The position numbers and the translations under genes are program-made. Under the pieces are notes generated by a model. That model saw nothing but the letters and a program-made list of their open reading frames with translations. It had not been told where the DNA came from and searched no databases. Positions 39,651 through 43,399 of a DNA stretch of 43,399 nt are shown here, piece by piece. The stretch covers positions 1 through 43,399 of the forward strand of contig JAVSIV010000066.1 of the NCBI GenBank assembly GCA_033816765.1. The letters run 5' to 3'. Within the stretch, counting starts at the first letter, position 1; each line of letters opens with the position of its first letter. Origin of the DNA: Nothopassalora personata (lineage: Eukaryota > Ascomycota > Dothideomycetes > Mycosphaerellales > Mycosphaerellaceae).

Positions 39651-39710
39651 AATTAAAATAACCTAGGAACTAAAAGGAAACCTACGGAATTATGAATAGA
39701 AGATCTAGGA
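39651..39710 (+). pseudogene. Chromodomain fragment of a chromovirus pol
   Basis: GGATACGATAAATTAAAATA and the following ACCTAGGAACTAAAAGGAAA CCTACGG match intact pol 8709-8765 (GYDESENTWEPRENLK) after RIP-type changes. It is an isolated remnant, not continuous with other pol sequence. Confidence 0.55.
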
Positions 39711-39776
39711 GTAAAAAAACCGGCCTACTTAAAGGTAACCTAAGGTTACGTTTAATTAAACCGAGGAGCGAAGATA

Positions 39777-39788
39777 GGAATCGAACCT
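39777..39788 (-). other. Pol III B-box-like motif (possible tRNA remnant 39762-39835)
   Basis: The minus strand reads AGGTTCGATTCC, an exact B box. T-stem arms TTAGG/CCTAT pair imperfectly, and no convincing A box or acceptor stem was found, so a tRNA gene is not called. Confidence 0.3.
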
Positions 39789-39858
39789 AAACACGTACCG
39801 CGCTCCGTTTACTATTAAGGGCTCGTATTGCGCCGTAATAGTATTGACGACTGATTAG

Positions 39859-40500
39859 TTATGTTAACCTTAGGTTTGGTTATGTTAACCTTAGGTTTAG
39901 AGGGAGGGTTCCTTAGGTCCAACTTGCCCCTATTTCATTTAGGTTTGATTGGACATTTAGGTGAGCTAGCGGGACTGGTATAGCTGTTGAGATATATACT
40001 ACGCAGTTGAGCATTATAAGCGTAGCATTAAGGCAACAATTCAATTTATACCTCTCGAGTAGAGGGCATAGGGGTTTAGGTCCGCCAATCCTCCTGTTTT
40101 ATCTAGCTACTACGCTACTCGTTACGTGACCTGATTTTACGGTCCCGGGACCGGCAAATACCTCTACTTACATAAGCGCCGCTCTATACCACCATAACTC
40201 GGACAGGCCTACATAGGGTGGTTAGTAGACATTATTTTAGTGGTTAATGAGGGGGGGTATTAAGTGTACACCCGGTGGCGTATCAGCATCCAGTTTGTAA
40301 GGTCAAAATCACGGTTTAAGGTCTAAGGTTCACGGTTAAGGTCATTACTTAAGGTTAAGGTTCAAGGTTAAGGTTTAAGGTTAAGGTCGACTAAGGTCGA
40401 AAACACTTAAGGTCTAAGGTATTTAGCAACAATCACGGTTACAAGGTCCTATTAAGTAACAACTAGTATTAGCACATTCTAAAGCAAGCACTACGTAACA
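39859..40500 (+). repeat. B2 5' LTR/leader
   Basis: TGTTAACCTTAGGTTT begins at 39859 and again about 20 bp on (small tandem duplication). It contains the palindrome CGGTCCCGGGACCGG (40140-40154), a TTTATA box near 40050 and a run of AAGGTT/TTAAGG hexamers (40310-40400). It ends near TTAAGTAACA (about 40490) or ACGTAACA (about 40503); neither end could be confirmed without the 3' LTR. It inversely matches B1 27001-27642. Confidence 0.6.
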
Positions 40501-40569
40501 ATAGATACGGCTGCATCACTAGAAAAACTTAGCACCTTTGCCGACATAGGTAGAGGCTACGAATAGTCT

Positions 40570-42400
40570 ATGAACCCCACGAAAATGGAAGGGGTCTATA
40601 GGGATTCTGTCCCTCATAAGGGGATAGAGGAATCGGAGGAAGGGGAAACACCTAAACCTAGTGGAGAAGGGAGAAGCGGAACCAGTGCCGCTAAATTGGG
40701 TATAGGTGTAGGAACGAACAGCACAATTAGAATAGATGCTATAACTACCCTCTTTAGACGATTAGCAGTAGCAATAGAAAACGCTAGCCCTCGCTTTCTA
40801 CCTCTAGGAGGTGCTAAGAATCCGTTCTTTAATGGCACTAATGCTACTGAGTTCTAGGAGCGGTTTAGCGACCTAATAGACTAGTATCCGCCTCGGGCAT
40901 CTATTAAGAAGGATGATTTCTAGGGCAGGTTTAAGCGCAATTGCGAAACTACTATCCGGCGCGTAGTTATAAGGCTGCCTAGGTGGCTTACTAACAAGGC
41001 ACGTTTTAGGAGGGCGTTCTTATTAGAGTTCTTAAGGTTTAACGCCTACTCGATGCTAGGGAGTCGGGAATATCTTAAGGAGATTGTTAGGGCGCAGCAA
41101 GGCAAGAGGCCTAAAGAATAAGATGTGAAGGAATTTATCCGCCTGTTTATATCCTTAAGTGACCTAATTGAACCTAAGGATTTAGATAATAGCTCCCGGA
41201 GTCGCCTCCTCCTTTAGGGATTGCTAGAGGGAGTCGCGAAAGCGGTCTATAAGGCTTACGGGCTTCACCTAAAGTAACCTAAGAAGTTTAGGGACTTTTA
41301 GAGGATCCTCGATAAAGCTGCTAGCATCGTAGATAGTGAGGAGGGATAGAAGGCTATGTATATAGATTTCCCTCTTACTTTGCCTTAACTGTACCGCTTA
41401 GTCGTGATGCAAATGCCGCGCCTTAAGCCTAAGATTAATACGCTTAAGAAGGCCACCTCTAGGACTGTTGTTAATAATGACCTAATCTAGAAGGTAGCTA
41501 AAATGAGTATACGTGCATACTAGCGCGGTTACGTCGCGGACGCGGGTGCCTTCTACCCGAGCGAGAATTAGCGCTCTATGTAACCGGAGAGGCACGACCT
41601 AGACGCTAAACTGTAGGTTTACGCAATGTAGCGTCCCCTATCGTAGAATCGCGAACAGTCTAAAGTAATAGATAGCTATTGCTACAACTGTAGTAGTTCG
41701 AAGCACTAGGCTAGCAATTATAGGGCGATAAGGTCCTTAATATCCCGGGGCTACGTACACCTCGCCCCGAATAACTAGTAGTATCTAGGGAAAGAAGGCG
41801 ATCCGCGTCCTACTAAGTTCAACTTTCGGAGGGACTATAGTAAACCGAAACTGCTCTATATGCTCCCTCTACTCGAAGAACATTATAGGCCGATCGAGTT
41901 TAGTAACTAGTATGAGATTTCTACACTACGTAAGCAATAGATAGGTAGGGACTACACTAGGGTAATAAAAGTCACGCCTCCTAATCATTCTAAGCCCCCT
42001 CCTAACTTTAGGCATTTAATGGAGTATAGCCCTTAGGACGCACGGTCTAGCTAAATAGAGAAGGCCCGCTAGTACATATTAGGTCTTATTCGGAGAAAGT
42101 GAAGTGGAGCAGGCGGTCGACTTAGGCGAGCTTAACGAGGTATCTACCTATCCTATGCAGTCTAACAAAGTGAAAGGGAAGGCACCCGTAGGCATTCTAA
42201 AGAATCCGCACCCGAGGACCCGGTCCTTAGCCTAGGATCTACGAGCCCGAGCTAAGGCTACTAAGAAAGTTTGCCTACAATTAGAACAGGAGATCCGGTA
42301 AGCTAAGATTAACTAGTAGGAGGTTGAAATAATTAATGAAGTTAGTGCTTAAATAAGCGAAACTCAATCATTAGCTAAATCCGGGTAACCCTAGGAAGGG
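40570..42400 (+). pseudogene. B2 gag (Gypsy, RIPped)
   Basis: The frame opens at ATG 40570 and is intact to 40857, then continues through TAG codons. The N-terminal 70 residues are polar. A capsid-like region starts at KNPFFNGTNATEF(W/L)ERFSDL, followed by KARFRRAFLLEFLRFNAYSMLGSREYL, VKEFIRLFISLSDL and LEGVAKAVYKAYGL, as in fungal Gypsy Gag proteins. A CCHC-type knuckle CYNCSSSKHWASN (final Cys lost, TGT to TAT) lies at about 41680-41720. Beyond about 41.9 kb the frame is hard to follow. It is less mutated near its 5' end. B1 carries the inverted copy of the first 1.4 kb. Confidence 0.72.
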
Positions 42401-43399
42401 GAAATGATGCCTAAGTGAATAGATTAGGGAACGATGCTAATAAAAGGACTGCCTAAGGATATGCCTATTAGTCCCGTGAACGCCCCCTTCGTACAAAGGA
42501 AGCGTATATAGAATGCTAAGACTATAAGGATTAACAACTACGTCCGATAATATAGTTTAGCTAGTAATAGCCCGGTTATAAAGGAAGAGGGTATTATCTA
42601 CTAGATTAATTAGATCCTCTAGATAACGTTTCCTAATGTGAACGCCTAAGATTAGTTTCGATATAGTCGCTAGTTCGAGGCTGCCCTCTTCGGTCGCGTT
42701 ACTAATACCCCCGCTCTTTAGGAGAAGCTCGCTATAGTGCGACGCCTTATAGGAAAGGACCCTAAGGTTCGCACTAGACAAGTAGTTACCTATGAAGACG
42801 AACCTAAGTATAATAAGGAGGTCTTCCGCGAAGATAGTTAGGCCTAGTATATTGGAGTGTATTTAACTATGCTTTACTCTAAAGGTGCGGTCCCTACTAC
42901 TAAGCTCTATAAGGACGTTAAGAAAATCGGGCTCTCTAGTGTCCTTAATAACTTTGCTATAGTCCCTAGTCCTTAGGTAGTAGCGGAGTTCGGGATAAAT
43001 AAGAACTAGATTAGGTGCCTAATTAACGAGGGGTTCCGAGGTAAATATTATCGGCTAGAGAAACGCTTATAGATTTAGGTTACCGGTAATGTCGAGTGCT
43101 TAGCTTACCTTTCGAGGTGCTAGAGGGCGGGCCTAGTTTAAAGGTGTTATAGGCAATTTGGATGTTTAGGTATTTAGGGTTCACTACTAAATAGACATGT
43201 TTATCTCCTCGGATCTAAACTTACTAACAATCCTAGGACGTCCGTAGGCCCGCAAGGTGCGACTTACTGCCCGTAACTGCGATAATAGTTTATAGGAGGG
43301 GACTATCGCTAGCCGTAAAGGTGAAAGTGTTATGTTTACTACCCTAGTTAGCTCGGACAGGTGTAAGACCCTTTAAGAACTGTTAAAAGCGTCGGGAAA
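42401..43399 (+). pseudogene. B2 gag-pol linker/pol start, degraded
   Basis: A plus-strand frame reads FEAALFGRVTNTPALQEKLA, RLIGKDPKVRT, AVPTTKLYKDVKKIGLSSVL, FAIVPSP, CLINEGFRGKYYRLEKRL and CLAYLSRCQRAGLV, with TAG codons between. No protease motif was recognised. It continues over the closure into 1-1045, where the pre-RT region is identifiable. The minus-strand open frame 42557-42781 is a shadow. Confidence 0.5.
43192..43399. repeat. Terminal direct repeat, right copy
   Basis: This is the exact partner of 1-208. Overlapping the two leaves a unit of 43,191 bp. RIP-type mutations are shared by both copies, so they are the same locus or very recently copied, not two old independent repeats. 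Confidence 0.93.

Noticed and set aside
39762..39835. tRNA gene on the minus strand
   Set aside because: The B box is perfect, but no matching acceptor stem, A box or anticodon arm could be built.
1..43399. Circular virus or plasmid genome because of the terminal repeat
   Set aside because: No capsid, replication or plasmid genes beyond retrotransposon proteins; the content is fungal repeats with RIP.

Overview
The window looks like repeat-rich heterochromatin from a filamentous ascomycete (Pezizomycotina). It holds nested Ty3/Gypsy chromoviruses, a Ty1/Copia element and non-LTR insertions. Nearly everything except the youngest elements shows repeat-induced point mutation (RIP): CpA/TpG has become TpA, so CAG, CAA and TGG codons now read TAG or TAA, while CpG is largely spared. 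No ordinary single-copy host gene is intact. The first 208 bases and the last 208 bases are identical and touch both window edges, so the sequence closes on itself as a 43,191-bp circle or one unit of a tandem array (or an assembly loop). The old element B2 reads on across that closure.

Layout. Letters name elements. (1) 1-1045: pol remnant of Gypsy element B2 (+), the continuation of 39.86-43.4 kb. (2) About 1.05-2.55 kb and 9.93-13.07 kb: an old RIPped chromovirus C (-), split by (3) the intact element A (+, 2558-9926), which has two identical 526-bp LTRs and a 5-bp target duplication ACATG. A encodes Gag, a complete Pol (protease, RT, RNase H, integrase, chromodomain) and an antisense Zn2Cys6/coiled-coil protein. 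(4) 13071-13400: unRIPped solo LTR; 13409-14173: non-LTR-type insertion with a 14-bp duplication. (5) 14188-25106: old chromovirus D (+), interrupted by Copia element K (-, 17266-22879). (6) 25107-25638: 5' end of C (PBS, LTR, -). (7) 25.64-27.64 kb: B1 (-), an inverted copy of B2. (8) 27.67-39.85 kb: a segment lying between B1 and B2, with three RIP-killed coding tracts (one a recognisable dynamin-superfamily GTPase), five kinds of local repeat and a short non-LTR fragment. (9) 39.86-43.4 kb: B2 LTR, gag and start of pol.

How the parts work together. In A, a TATA-like box and start site lie about 200 bp inside the LTR. The first bases of the transcript are complementary to the site just after the LTR, which implies self-priming as in Tf1/sushi elements. 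Gag and Pol are in different frames, joined by a GGGAAAA slippery site plus stem, and also by an overlapping ATGA stop/start. The antisense zinc-cluster ORF recurs in C and D, so it is a family trait. The nesting order is B, then C and D, then K, then the solo LTR, non-LTR insertion and A, and the amount of RIP agrees with this order. Identities and counts were judged by eye, without alignment software.
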